NCBI GenBank assembly: GCA_049646245.1
Contig: JBARVL010000464.1
Location: 1 to 10,172 of the forward strand
DNA length: 10,172 bases
Direction: 5' to 3'
Origin: Crinalium sp049646245
GTDB taxonomy: Bacteria; Cyanobacteriota; Cyanobacteriia; Cyanobacteriales; PCC-9333
The number at the start of each line of letters is the position of its first letter. Position 1 is the first letter of the stretch. Position numbers and translations under genes: made by a program. Below the pieces are notes generated by a model. It ran no database searches, was not told where the DNA came from, and was given only the letters and a program-made list of their open reading frames with translations. Positions 1 through 6,719 of the stretch are shown here, in pieces.

Positions 1-125
1 AAACTTTCTACACCAAGAATATTCTGCTCAATGAGGGTATCCGTGCTTGGATGGCTCCTGCTGACCAACCTCACGAGACTTTTGTTTTCCCTGAAGAAGT
101 TCTTCCTCGTGGTAACGCTCTGTAA
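1..125 (+). CDS. psbD: Photosystem II D2 protein, C-terminal fragment (solo psbD copy)
   Basis: Reading from base 3, the sequence encodes the last 41 codons of the photosystem II reaction-centre protein D2, ending in the near-invariant tail FPEEVLPRGNAL before TAA at 123-125. Upstream, TFYTKNILLNEGIRAWMAP is equally characteristic. D2 is a thylakoid membrane subunit that pairs with D1 and binds the pheophytin, quinone and chlorophyll cofactors of charge separation. The gene starts outside the window. In the usual cyanobacterial psbDC operon the psbC start lies inside the 3' end of psbD. Here no CP43-like reading frame overlaps or follows, and a terminator comes 45 bp after the stop. This therefore looks like the second, monocistronic psbD copy found in many cyanobacteria (inference). 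The sequence is standard D2, with nothing pointing to a far-red variant in the part visible. Confidence 0.97.
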   Translation, partial: TFYTKNILLNEGIRAWMAPADQPHETFVFPEEVLPRGNAL

Positions 126-169
126 AACTCAGCTAATTGAGTACAGGTTAAATAGCTAGATTGCTAGTT

Positions 170-197
170 TACCCCTGCCATTGGTAGGGGTATTTTT
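170..197 (+). terminator. Intrinsic terminator of psbD
   Basis: A stem of about 10 bp is formed by TACCCCTGCC (170-179) and GGTAGGGGTA (183-192), with one G-T wobble and a three-base loop, followed by a T-run at 193-197. It lies 45 bp after the psbD stop and supports monocistronic transcription of this copy. Confidence 0.85.
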
Positions 198-329
198 CTG
201 CCTTTGCTTGGAAGATTGGCTAACTGCTGACCGCTATATTACAAAGGGTTTCAGCAATTTTTATTGATTAAATTATGGAAAAGCTCATAATAGCCATCCA
301 TTATTTTTTTTTGTGCTATTGTAGGTATA

Positions 330-345
330 TGTGAAAAAACTCACA
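330..345. promoter_or_regulatory. Perfect CRP-type palindrome TGTGA-N6-TCACA
   Basis: Bases 330-334 read TGTGA and 341-345 read TCACA, separated by AAAAAC. This is an exact match to the cAMP-receptor-protein half-site arrangement of the enteric consensus, which cyanobacterial CRP homologues such as SyCRP1 also recognise. It lies between the psbD terminator and the structured micro-ORF region, centred about 54 bp before the micro-ORF ATG. No convincing sigma70 -35/-10 pair could be assigned next to it, so activation or repression cannot be told apart. The site is seen in the sequence; its use is inferred. Confidence 0.5.
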
Positions 346-391
346 TCTTTGATAGACAAAAGACCGCTTAGGCAACAAGGAGGTGATGCCC

Positions 392-463
392 ATGCAAGAT
401 AGTAGTAAATGCAAGGGTCTCACGATTGGAGTTAGCCGGCTGTGCGCCGGGGCTATTCTCTAG
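392..463 (+). CDS. Micro-ORF, 23 codons, with near-perfect extended Shine-Dalgarno
   Basis: The ATG at 392 follows AAGGAGGTGAT (377-387), an 11-base match to the complement of the 16S rRNA 3' end, with GGAGG ending 8 bases before the start. This is far stronger than any ribosome binding site of the large genes in this window. The peptide begins MQDSSKCKG, contains two cysteines (residues 7 and 18) and ends in CAGAIL before TAG at 461-463. An alternative in-frame ATG at 386 lies inside the Shine-Dalgarno and is too close to use it. I do not recognise the peptide. Its codons 9 onward form the 5' strand of the long RNA stem 415-430/539-554 and the first internal hairpin, so translation would unfold the RNA. 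That suggests either a regulatory leader peptide or a genuine small protein. Chance cannot be excluded without homologues. Confidence 0.45.
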   Translation: MQDSSKCKGLTIGVSRLCAGAIL

Positions 464-555
464 CAGTTGGCTTTAACCTATTTATAGGTTAGTAGTTGAT
501 ACTGTGAGGCTGGCTCGGAGTTTTCCCGGCAGCCTGGTTCCAATCGTAAGATCCA

Positions 556-622
556 CTAGACCGCTCCTAGTTTCAAGAATCTAATTTACGAGATGCTTGG
601 AACTGGGGGCGGATAGCTTTTT
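556..622 (+). terminator. Strong intrinsic terminator ending the structured RNA
   Basis: Bases 561-577 pair with 596-612 over 17 continuous positions, including three G-T wobbles. The hairpin is capped by a further four-base stem (ATCT 579-582 with AGAT 591-594), and CTA 556-558 can pair with TAG 614-616. TTTTT follows at 618-622. The shape is a classic Rho-independent terminator. It separates the structured region from the porin gene, which starts almost 600 bp further on. Confidence 0.75.
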
Positions 623-1210
623 GGGGGTTCACTCCTCACCAATCTCCAAAGACTTAATATTTGATGGGTTATAAATGAAATGCTTAAGTTTTAAACTGAT
701 TAGCGATCGCTCACAATCAGTATTGACAAAACTGCAACTAGCTGAAAGTAATAGAAGATTTACGAAAGTATATCAAAAATTGTGGTAGATTTATGCTCAA
801 AGGATGAGGACAAACTCTACTTAAAAAGTTGTAATATTCATTGAGAAAGTAGATAAGGCGTATATACGCTAATACCAGAACGAGTTCAAGGAAGGTTTAG
901 ATAAGCTGTTAAAAATTTAACCGGAAAACTGTTTTATTATAATGAATGATCTGAATGTCTCTAAATGCACTACAACAAGGGAACTCTAAACGAGCATTCC
1001 AAATCAGCAAATAGTGCAGTAGAGAGAGTTTTACCCTAAACATAGACGGTGAAAGTTATAGGAGAGAATCATATATTGCATAGTGAAGTAACTCTTATGT
1101 TAAGATATGTTTTCCAACCAAGTAACCCATCCAATTTAGGGTATGGGGATTTAAAAACTGACAATCAAGATGTCATTTCTTTCTAATTAGGTGTGAGGAA
1201 AAGAGGAAAG
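623..1210. other. Long non-coding stretch upstream of the porin gene
   Basis: No convincing gene is present on either strand. The stretch is AT-rich and contains a HIP1 octamer at 703-710 and a perfect 12-bp palindrome GCGTATATACGC at 858-869 that could be an operator. Nothing was firm enough to call a promoter. It probably holds the porin promoter and a long 5' untranslated region. Confidence 0.4.
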
Positions 1211-3196
1211 ATGTCTAAACTTCTGTGGAAATCTCTGTTAATTAGCCCAGCTATTTTGAGTGCCGCGCTGATGTCATCTCGTGGTGCTGTAGCAACCGAA
1301 ACTCAAGTAGTTAAAGAAATTAACCAAAACCAAACAGTCGCGGTTAATGCTGAAGTTGCTACAACCAAGCAAACAATAGCATCAACAAGTGCTTCAGCAC
1401 TTCAGGAGTCAACTGTTGGTAGCTTAAATACCAATCAACAAGTTGCTCTTAAAATTAGCGAACCTACTTCGGCTGCAACAACTGAAGTACCTAGCAAACT
1501 GAATGTAGAAACCTCAATAGCCCAAGCAGCCCCAGGTAACGGTGCAGCAACTAGCCCTACTGACACCAATTTGTTAAATCAAATTGAGCGTTACGGTAAA
1601 GAAGGTAGTGGTAACACTGATGCTGGGCAAGTTACCAACGTTTCTCAGTTCAGAGATGTACAGCCCTCTGACTGGGCGTATGAAGCTTTATCCAGAGTTG
1701 TGCAAACTTATGGGTGTTTGCAAGGATATCCTGATGGCACATATCGTGGTAATCGGGCGCTGTCGCGTTATGAATTTGCTGCTGGTTTGAACGCCTGTTT
1801 AAGACAAATTGAAGCTTTAATTGCCAGATCTGGTACTGGTACTGGCACTCCTAGTACTGGTGGTGTTTCTCCAGCCGACTTACAAGCATTGCAACGGCTG
1901 ACTGAGGAGTTTCGCACAGAACTAGCAACTATTGGTACACGGGTAGATAACCTAGAAGGTCGTGCTGCTTTCCTAGAACAGCGTCAGTTTTCTACCACAA
2001 CCAAGCTAGCTGGTGAAGTTATTCTGGCGGCGACTGATACTTTCGACGAGTATGCCAATGAAACTGTGTTCGGCGATCGCGTACGTTTAGACTTACGCAC
2101 CAGCTTCACGGGTCGAGATACATTACATACCCGCTTGGCTGCTGGTAATCTTGCAGCTTTTAACTACATTAATCCTGGTACTGGTACATCAGTTCCAACT
2201 TTTGAGGGCAAACAAACCTTTAATATTGCCCCCGATAACACCAACAGCATCAAGTTAGATTGGTTAGGCTACTACTTCCCATTTGGTGGCTCAAAAGTTT
2301 ACTTAACCGCTCAAGGGGGTACACATAGCGACTACGCTGCTACCAACAACCCGTACTTTGAAGATTATGACGGTGGTAATGGTGCGCTTTCCACCTTTGC
2401 TCAACGCAGTCCTATCTATCGGATTGGTGGTGGTGCTGGTGGTGCAATTACCCTGGGTCTTGGTCGAGGTGGCGGTTTATTAAGACCCACTGGGTTAACC
2501 CTTGGATATCTAGCTGAAAATGGCAACGACTCAAATGCTAACGGTTTCCTAAGAGGCAACTACGCTGCTTTAGGACAACTAAACCTCAGCGTTAGTGACA
2601 GAATTGGGTTAGCTTTGACTTATGTTCACGGCTACCATGAATTCTTAGGAGGTCAAAGCGACTACATCTTTGACATGGGCAGGACTTCTGGTCAACAAGG
2701 TATTAATCGGACACCTTTAGTAGGTACAGGTGTGGCTAATAGTCCTAATACCCTGTTCGGTAATGTACCAGGAGGAACTTCAGCAACATTTGTAACCAAC
2801 TCTTACGGTTTATCAGCAGCTATCCGACCCAGTAACAATTTCTCGCTGAGTGGATTTGTGGGCAAAACTAACGCTACAGCTATTTCTGGACAGGCAGATG
2901 CAGACATCTGGTACTACGGCGCTGGTATAGCTTTACCTAATTTTGGTAAACAAGGAAACGTTTTAGGCATCTTTGCAGGTGTAGAACCTACTCTTAGAGG
3001 TCTAACAGTTAATGGTAACGGAAGAGCCATTTCTGGTGGTACGGACACAGGTTATCACATTGAAGGTTTTTACAAGTACCAACTAACTGATAATATTTCA
3101 TTTACTCCGGGTGTGATCTACATCACTAATCCTGGTCAAAATGAGGCAAATGCAGATTCTATTATTGGCACTCTCAGAACGACTATGACTTTCTAG
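1211..3196 (+). CDS. SLH-domain OprB-family outer-membrane porin
   Basis: A 661-residue cyanobacterial porin. I chose ATG 1211 over an in-frame GTG at 1193: it is preceded by AGAGGAAAG, and it gives a clean signal peptide with a Lys-containing start, a hydrophobic core and AVA cleavage near residue 28. After a low-complexity Thr/Ala/Gln linker comes one S-layer-homology domain at about residues 145-202, starting FRDVQPSDWAYEAL and containing GYPDGTYRG and RYEFAAGL. It probably binds the pyruvylated cell-wall polymer. A coiled-coil-prone segment (about 220-260) precedes a long Gly/Asn/aromatic-rich beta-barrel ending in a C-terminal Phe, the outer-membrane assembly signal. This is the architecture of OprB-type (PF04966) porins such as the SLH porins of Anabaena. 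It probably admits small solutes or ions across the outer membrane. The substrate cannot be read from the sequence. The gene is monocistronic. Confidence 0.93.
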   Translation: MSKLLWKSLLISPAILSAALMSSRGAVATETQVVKEINQNQTVAVNAEVATTKQTIASTSASALQESTVGSLNTNQQVALKISEPTSAATTEVPSKLNVETSIAQAAPGNGAATSPTDTNLLNQIERYGKEGSGNTDAGQVTNVSQFRDVQPSDWAYEALSRVVQTYGCLQGYPDGTYRGNRALSRYEFAAGLNACLRQIEALIARSGTGTGTPSTGGVSPADLQALQRLTEEFRTELATIGTRVDNLEGRAAFLEQRQFSTTTKLAGEVILAATDTFDEYANETVFGDRVRLDLRTSFTGRDTLHTRLAAGNLAAFNYINPGTGTSVPTFEGKQTFNIAPDNTNSIKLDWLGYYFPFGGSKVYLTAQGGTHSDYAATNNPYFEDYDGGNGALSTFAQRSPIYRIGGGAGGAITLGLGRGGGLLRPTGLTLGYLAENGNDSNANGFLRGNYAALGQLNLSVSDRIGLALTYVHGYHEFLGGQSDYIFDMGRTSGQQGINRTPLVGTGVANSPNTLFGNVPGGTSATFVTNSYGLSAAIRPSNNFSLSGFVGKTNATAISGQADADIWYYGAGIALPNFGKQGNVLGIFAGVEPTLRGLTVNGNGRAISGGTDTGYHIEGFYKYQLTDNISFTPGVIYITNPGQNEANADSIIGTLRTTMTF

Positions 3197-3240
3197 TTAG
3201 AAAGGGTATAACCTGAGTCAGTTAAATAATTTGAGATCAA

Positions 3241-3269
3241 AACAGTCCCCAATTAGCGGGGCTGTTTTT
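3241..3269 (+). terminator. Intrinsic terminator of the porin gene
   Basis: AACAG-T-CCCC (3241-3250) pairs with GGGGCTGTT (3258-3266), with one bulged T and a seven-base loop, and runs into TTTTT at 3265-3269. It lies 45 bp after the porin stop. Confidence 0.85.
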
Positions 3270-3311
3270 ATTATTGGTAAAAGCTACAAACACCGAGGGA
3301 GAACCGGAGTA

Positions 3312-3321
3312 TACTTAAGTA
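3312..3321. promoter_or_regulatory. Palindrome upstream of the Rrf2 gene, possible operator
   Basis: TACTTAAGTA is a perfect 10-bp palindrome, within an AT-rich TATACTTAAGTAGAT stretch 22 bp before the Rrf2 start codon. Rrf2 regulators often repress their own operon from sites overlapping the promoter, so this is a candidate operator. There is no further support. Confidence 0.25.
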
Positions 3322-3343
3322 GATCTGGTGATTAGTATTTCCT

Positions 3344-3778
3344 GTGGAACTTTCTTGTAAGACAGAATACGCGCTGCTTGCCCTGTTAGAATTAGCTGGT
3401 CAGTATAATGCAGCAGAGCCACTGCAAATTAAGCAGATTGCGGCTACTCAACATATCCCCGATCGCTATCTAGAACAACTGCTAGCCACTTTAAGGCGGG
3501 GCGGTTTGGTGAAAAGTCAAAGAGGAGCAAAGGGAGGTTATCTGCTAGGGCGGGAACCTTGGAAAATTACGCTTCTAGATTTAGTCAACTGCTTAGAAGG
3601 CTCAGATGCCAAATCTACTAATGAAACTATTCATAAAAGTGTAGAAAGTGCAGTAATTGAGGAAATTTGGAAAGAAGTAAATGAAACTGCTTATCAGGTC
3701 TTACACAGTTATACTTTGCAAGATTTGTGTGAAAAGCGAGATGCAAGGCGACAACTAGACATAATGTATTACATCTGA
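3344..3778 (+). CDS. Rrf2-family transcriptional regulator, probably CymR-like
   Basis: A 144-residue protein of normal Rrf2 length. The GTG start gives MELSCKTEYALLALLELA, which matches the family N-terminus (MKLSxKxxYALxAL), so the start is secure. The winged helix spans about residues 1-75: the recognition-helix region IPDRYLEQLLATLRRGGLVKSQRG is followed by the wing AKGGYLL. The three-cysteine Fe-S ligand cluster of IscR (CX5CX7C) is absent. Cysteines are only at 5, 83 and 129, so an Fe-S cofactor of the IscR kind is unlikely. It sits 30 bp upstream of cysteine synthase in the same direction. In Bacillus and Staphylococcus the Rrf2 protein CymR represses cysteine-metabolism genes and senses cysteine status with CysK as partner. 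By analogy this protein probably controls cysteine synthesis or sulfur supply (inference). The palindrome just upstream may be its own operator. Confidence 0.9.
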   Translation: MELSCKTEYALLALLELAGQYNAAEPLQIKQIAATQHIPDRYLEQLLATLRRGGLVKSQRGAKGGYLLGREPWKITLLDLVNCLEGSDAKSTNETIHKSVESAVIEEIWKEVNETAYQVLHSYTLQDLCEKRDARRQLDIMYYI

Positions 3779-3808
3779 ATCGACAACAACTAATAATTAC
3801 TGAAAGTT

Positions 3809-4768
3809 ATGCGAATTGCCCAAAATATTACGGAACTCGTTGGTCGCACGCCTTTAGTTCAGTTAAACCGCATTCCCCAATCTGAAGGCTGTTTAGCGCG
3901 GATTGTGGTGAAATTAGAGGGAATGAACCCAGCATCCTCTGTTAAAGACCGCATCGGTGTGAGCATGATTAATGCGGCTGAACAAGAAGGGTTAATTACT
4001 CCTTATAAAACCGTGCTAGTGGAACCCACATCTGGAAACACTGGCATTGCTTTGGCAATGGCGGCGGCGGCGAAAGGCTACCGACTAATTTTAACTATGC
4101 CAGAAACTATGAGCATGGAACGTCGGGCGATGTTACGAGCTTATGGTGCTGAACTCGAACTAACTCCAGGCATTGAAGGAATGAGTGGCTGTATTCGTAA
4201 GGCTCAGGAGATTGTTGATAAAACACCTCATGCTTATATGTTACAGCAATTTCGCAACCCTGCTAACCCCCAAGTTCATCGGGAGACAACAGCAGAGGAA
4301 ATTTGGGAGGATACTGAAGGTCAAATAGATTTTCTCGTTGCTGGAGTAGGTACTGGCGGTACGATTACTGGTGTGGCAGAAGTAATTAAGTCACGTAAAC
4401 CAGATTTTAAAGCGATCGCTGTCGAACCTGCAAATAGCCCTGTGCTATCTGGCGGTAGTCCCGGCGCACACAAAATTCAGGGTATTGGTGCTGGTTTTAT
4501 TCCCCAAGTCCTGAAAGTCAATTTAATTGACGAAGTGATTAGCGTTACTGATGAAGACTCTATCGCTTACGGACGGCGGCTTGCTCGTGAAGAAGGAATA
4601 CTTTCTGGTATTTCTTCTGGTGCTGCGCTGTACGCGGCTATTCAAGTAGCTAAACGTCCTGAAAATGAGGGTCGCTTAATTGTGATGATTCAGCCTAGCT
4701 TTGGAGAACGTTATCTCAGTACTCCACTTTTCCAAGACGCAGAACAACGAGTAGCTGTTTTAGGATAG
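3809..4768 (+). CDS. cysK: Cysteine synthase (O-acetylserine sulfhydrylase)
   Basis: A 319-residue PLP-dependent fold-type II enzyme that makes cysteine from O-acetylserine and sulfide in the cytoplasm, the last step of sulfur assimilation. The PLP lysine is K46 in NPASSVKDRIG. The substrate loop TSGNTG is at 74-79 and the phosphate-binding loop GTGGT at 181-185. ISSGAA (near 270) supplies the serine facing the pyridine nitrogen, and the tail contains SFGERYLST. Length and motif order are those of CysK rather than of cystathionine beta-synthase, and no C-terminal CBS domain is present. It starts 30 bp after the Rrf2 gene with no terminator between, so the two are probably cotranscribed. The ribosome binding site is weak (TGAAAG). 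CysK, CysM or a paralogue acting on another acetylserine-like substrate cannot be separated by eye, but the motifs favour CysK. Confidence 0.95.
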   Translation: MRIAQNITELVGRTPLVQLNRIPQSEGCLARIVVKLEGMNPASSVKDRIGVSMINAAEQEGLITPYKTVLVEPTSGNTGIALAMAAAAKGYRLILTMPETMSMERRAMLRAYGAELELTPGIEGMSGCIRKAQEIVDKTPHAYMLQQFRNPANPQVHRETTAEEIWEDTEGQIDFLVAGVGTGGTITGVAEVIKSRKPDFKAIAVEPANSPVLSGGSPGAHKIQGIGAGFIPQVLKVNLIDEVISVTDEDSIAYGRRLAREEGILSGISSGAALYAAIQVAKRPENEGRLIVMIQPSFGERYLSTPLFQDAEQRVAVLG

Positions 4769-4793
4769 TTATTTATATATAGTGATGTTCTCT

Positions 4794-4819
4794 CCCGTTA
4801 TACCCGTAAGGTTAACGGG
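4794..4819. repeat. Short inverted repeat after cysK
   Basis: CCCGTTA (4794-4800) and TAACGGG (4813-4819) form a perfect 7-bp stem with a 12-base loop, 25 bp after the cysK stop. No T-run follows, so it is at best a weak or Rho-type terminator or an mRNA-processing hairpin between cysK and the J-domain gene. Confidence 0.35.
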
Positions 4820-4844
4820 CGACCCCTACCGACATTAAGTTGGA

Positions 4845-5534
4845 ATGAAAGCTTCCAATTACTACGAAACACTAGAAGTCAGCACTACAGCCACGCCGGA
4901 GGAAATTAAACAATCCTATCGGCGTTTGGTCAAGCTGTTTCACCCAGACAGCAAAAGTGAAACAGCCGACCATGAACAAATAGTTAGAATTAACGTTGCT
5001 TATGAAGTTTTGGGCGACCCGCAGCGTCGTAGGTCTTACGATCAACAATTAAACCAGACTTTCCAGGGAAAACGGCAACAGCGAACCGCTAACGCCGAAA
5101 ATAACTATCGCCACCATCGCAAAAGAGGACAAGATGCGGATGAGCAACTACAGCTTTGGATTAAGCAAGTTTATCTGCCAGTTAATCGTTGGGTATGTCG
5201 CATTCTCACTCCTTTAAGGGAACAGTTGGATGCTTTATCTGCTGATCCATTTGATGATGAATTAATGGCAGAATTTCAAGATTATTTAACAGATTGTCGT
5301 GATTACCTCAACCAAGCTCAAGTAGCTTTCCGTTCTTTCCCTAATCCTGCTACACTGGCTGGTGTTGCTGCTCACCTTTACTATTGCCTCAACCAGTTAG
5401 GTGATGGAATTGAAGAATTAAATTTCTTTACTCTCAATTACGACGACCACTACCTGCACACAGGGCAAGAATTGTTTAGAATCGCTGCTGGCTTGCGCCT
5501 TGAAGCTCAATACGCGATGAAAACTGTTGCTTAG
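4845..5534 (+). CDS. DnaJ-like J-domain protein with unknown helical C-terminus
   Basis: A 229-residue protein with an N-terminal J-domain (about residues 5-68): NYYETLEVSTTATPEEIKQ, then the essential HPD tripeptide at 33-35 that stimulates the Hsp70 (DnaK) ATPase, then NVAYEVLGDPQRRRSYDQQL. There is no Gly/Phe linker, no cysteine-rich zinc domain and no DnaJ C-terminal substrate domain, so this is a class C J-protein. A basic, Gln-rich linker (about 70-100) leads to a predicted helical domain of about 130 residues with many aromatic residues, which I do not recognise. It probably recruits a DnaK to a specific client or site. No transmembrane segment is visible. It lies 76 bp after cysK on the same strand and could be read through from it, but a functional link to sulfur metabolism is not evident. 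Confidence 0.88.
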   Translation: MKASNYYETLEVSTTATPEEIKQSYRRLVKLFHPDSKSETADHEQIVRINVAYEVLGDPQRRRSYDQQLNQTFQGKRQQRTANAENNYRHHRKRGQDADEQLQLWIKQVYLPVNRWVCRILTPLREQLDALSADPFDDELMAEFQDYLTDCRDYLNQAQVAFRSFPNPATLAGVAAHLYYCLNQLGDGIEELNFFTLNYDDHYLHTGQELFRIAAGLRLEAQYAMKTVA

Positions 5535-5595
5535 GCGTAGATAATCCATTCATAATCAACGTTTATGGGCATTTTCCTCTTAACTTAATTTTTAT

Positions 5596-5722
5596 AGGAC
5601 TTACGCATAAATCATTCTTGAGGTAAGGATGGGTTTATGTAGATAAATGGTTTGTCATGATAAATTTGTGGTGCAGCCCGCCCGAACATCGCCTAATTCT
5701 ACTGTTGTCTTGAGTAAGTCCT
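5596..5722. mobile_element. MITE with AGGACTTACGCA termini (copy 1, 127 bp)
   Basis: The left end AGGACTTACGCA (5596-5607) and right end TGAGTAAGTCCT (5711-5722) are inverted repeats matching at 11 of 12 positions. The interior encodes nothing. The same termini bound a second element at 8146-8235, so this is a repeated miniature inverted-repeat element, mobilised in trans if at all. No clear target-site duplication was found. It ends 78 bp before the queD-like start codon, so it may have replaced or modified that promoter. Confidence 0.75.
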
Positions 5723-5800
5723 GTTTTAATCCCAATATATGTGGAAATCACCACGAAAATTAGTTTATTATCAGAAATATATTAAATTATGTAAATTTTT

Positions 5801-6673
5801 ATGAAATGTATTATTAATCGTCGCGCTCAGTTCTCAGCCAGCCATCGCTACTGGTTGCCAGAGTTAAGTGAAGCGGAGAATATGCAGCGATTTGGGCTTT
5901 GTACTCAAACGCACGGACATGGACATAATTATGTACTGTACATTTCACTGGAAGGTGAGATTGATCAGTATGGAATGGTGCAAAATTTATCTGATGTTAA
6001 ACAGGTAATTAAACAACAAGTAACCAGCCAGCTTGACTATTCTTTTCTGAATGAAGTTTGGTCAGAATTTCAAGAAACCCTACCAACTACAGAAAATATC
6101 GCTAGAGTAATTTGGCAACGGCTAACACCGCATTTGCCGCTAGTTAAGATTCAGCTATTTGAACACCCCGAACTTTGGGCTGACTATTTAGGAAATAACA
6201 TGGAAGCATATCTCAGCATAGGTACTCATTTTAGCGCGGCTCATAGATTGGCGCTGCCTACTCTCAGTTACGAAGAAAATTGCCAAATTTACGGTAAATG
6301 CGCTCGTCCCAATGGTCATGGACATAATTACCATTTGGAAGTAACTGTTAAAGGTGAGGTTGATTCACGCACGGGCATGATTGTGGATTTAGTAGCTTTG
6401 CAAAAGGTGGTAGAAGATCATGTAGTTGAACCTTTTGATCATACTTTTCTAAATAAGGATATTCCCTACTTTGCAGAGGTAGTTCCTACGGCTGAAAATA
6501 TTGCTATTCATATCGGTCAACTTTTAGAGCAGCCAGTCCGCGAATTAGGTGCAGAATTATATAAGGTTAAATTAATCGAAAGTCCAAATAATTCTTGCGA
6601 AGTTTTTTGCGGTAAATCTACACTCAATTCGGTAGCTAACCAATCTAGTGAGCAAGTTTTGCTTTCTGTTTAG
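5801..6673 (+). CDS. queD: Tandem 6-carboxytetrahydropterin synthase (QueD/PTPS family), two-domain
   Basis: A 290-residue protein made of two PTPS domains in tandem; canonical QueD is about 120 residues. QueD turns dihydroneopterin triphosphate into 6-carboxytetrahydropterin in queuosine (7-deazaguanine) synthesis. Domain 1 (about 1-125) has the zinc ligands H15 (SASHRY), H40 and H42 (THGHGHNY), the catalytic-Cys position C34 and E121. Domain 2 (about 135-265) has H148 (SAAHRL), C167, H173 and H175 (NGHGHNY), the Asp-His dyad D213-H214 (FDHTFLN) and E260. In domain 1 the dyad is LDYSFLN, so the catalytic His is Tyr80. Domain 2 therefore looks fully catalytic, while domain 1 may be structural or altered. 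PTPS folds work as oligomers, so the fusion may build half of an assembly. The start has no good ribosome binding site. Whether the true product is a queuosine or another pterin is not certain. Confidence 0.88.
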   Translation: MKCIINRRAQFSASHRYWLPELSEAENMQRFGLCTQTHGHGHNYVLYISLEGEIDQYGMVQNLSDVKQVIKQQVTSQLDYSFLNEVWSEFQETLPTTENIARVIWQRLTPHLPLVKIQLFEHPELWADYLGNNMEAYLSIGTHFSAAHRLALPTLSYEENCQIYGKCARPNGHGHNYHLEVTVKGEVDSRTGMIVDLVALQKVVEDHVVEPFDHTFLNKDIPYFAEVVPTAENIAIHIGQLLEQPVRELGAELYKVKLIESPNNSCEVFCGKSTLNSVANQSSEQVLLSV

Positions 6674-6719
6674 TTTTGATTTAAGTAGGTCAACAGAATT
6701 GTAAAACCCCACCCCCTGA

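Larger units (their letters stand above)
360..622 (+). ncRNA. Candidate structured RNA / leader with four-way junction
   Basis: A long closing stem pairs 415-430 with 539-554 (15 of 16 positions, including one G-T pair). It encloses three hairpins: 433-440 with 446-455 (two-base bulge), 475-480 with 485-490 (perfect six base pairs, loop TTTA), and 507-512 with 530-535 (extended by CGG/CCG). Together these form a four-way junction. A separate 17-bp terminator hairpin follows at 561-612. An 11-base extended Shine-Dalgarno and a 23-codon micro-ORF (392-463) overlap the 5' side. The fold does not match what I know of 6S RNA, tmRNA, RNase P RNA, SRP RNA or the common cyanobacterial riboswitches. 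It could be an independent sRNA or dual-function RNA, a leader-peptide attenuator, or a decayed hairpin-rich repeat. Strand is set by the Shine-Dalgarno and the T-tract. Confidence 0.5.

Noticed and set aside
360..622. 6S RNA, tmRNA, RNase P RNA or SRP RNA
   Set aside because: The fold is a multi-branched junction, not the 6S rod. No tmRNA tRNA-like end, no RNase P conserved core and no SRP tetraloop motif are visible.
1097..1186. 29-codon frame starting ATG 1097, just before the porin gene
   Set aside because: No Shine-Dalgarno at useful spacing and no recognisable sequence; likely chance in the 5' untranslated region.
1193..1210. GTG start adding MRKRGK to the porin
   Set aside because: ATG 1211 has the better ribosome binding site (AGAGGAAAG) and gives a standard signal peptide.
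1584..1790. 68-codon plus-strand frame inside the porin gene
   Set aside because: Shadow in another frame of a clearly coding SLH domain; no recognisable product.
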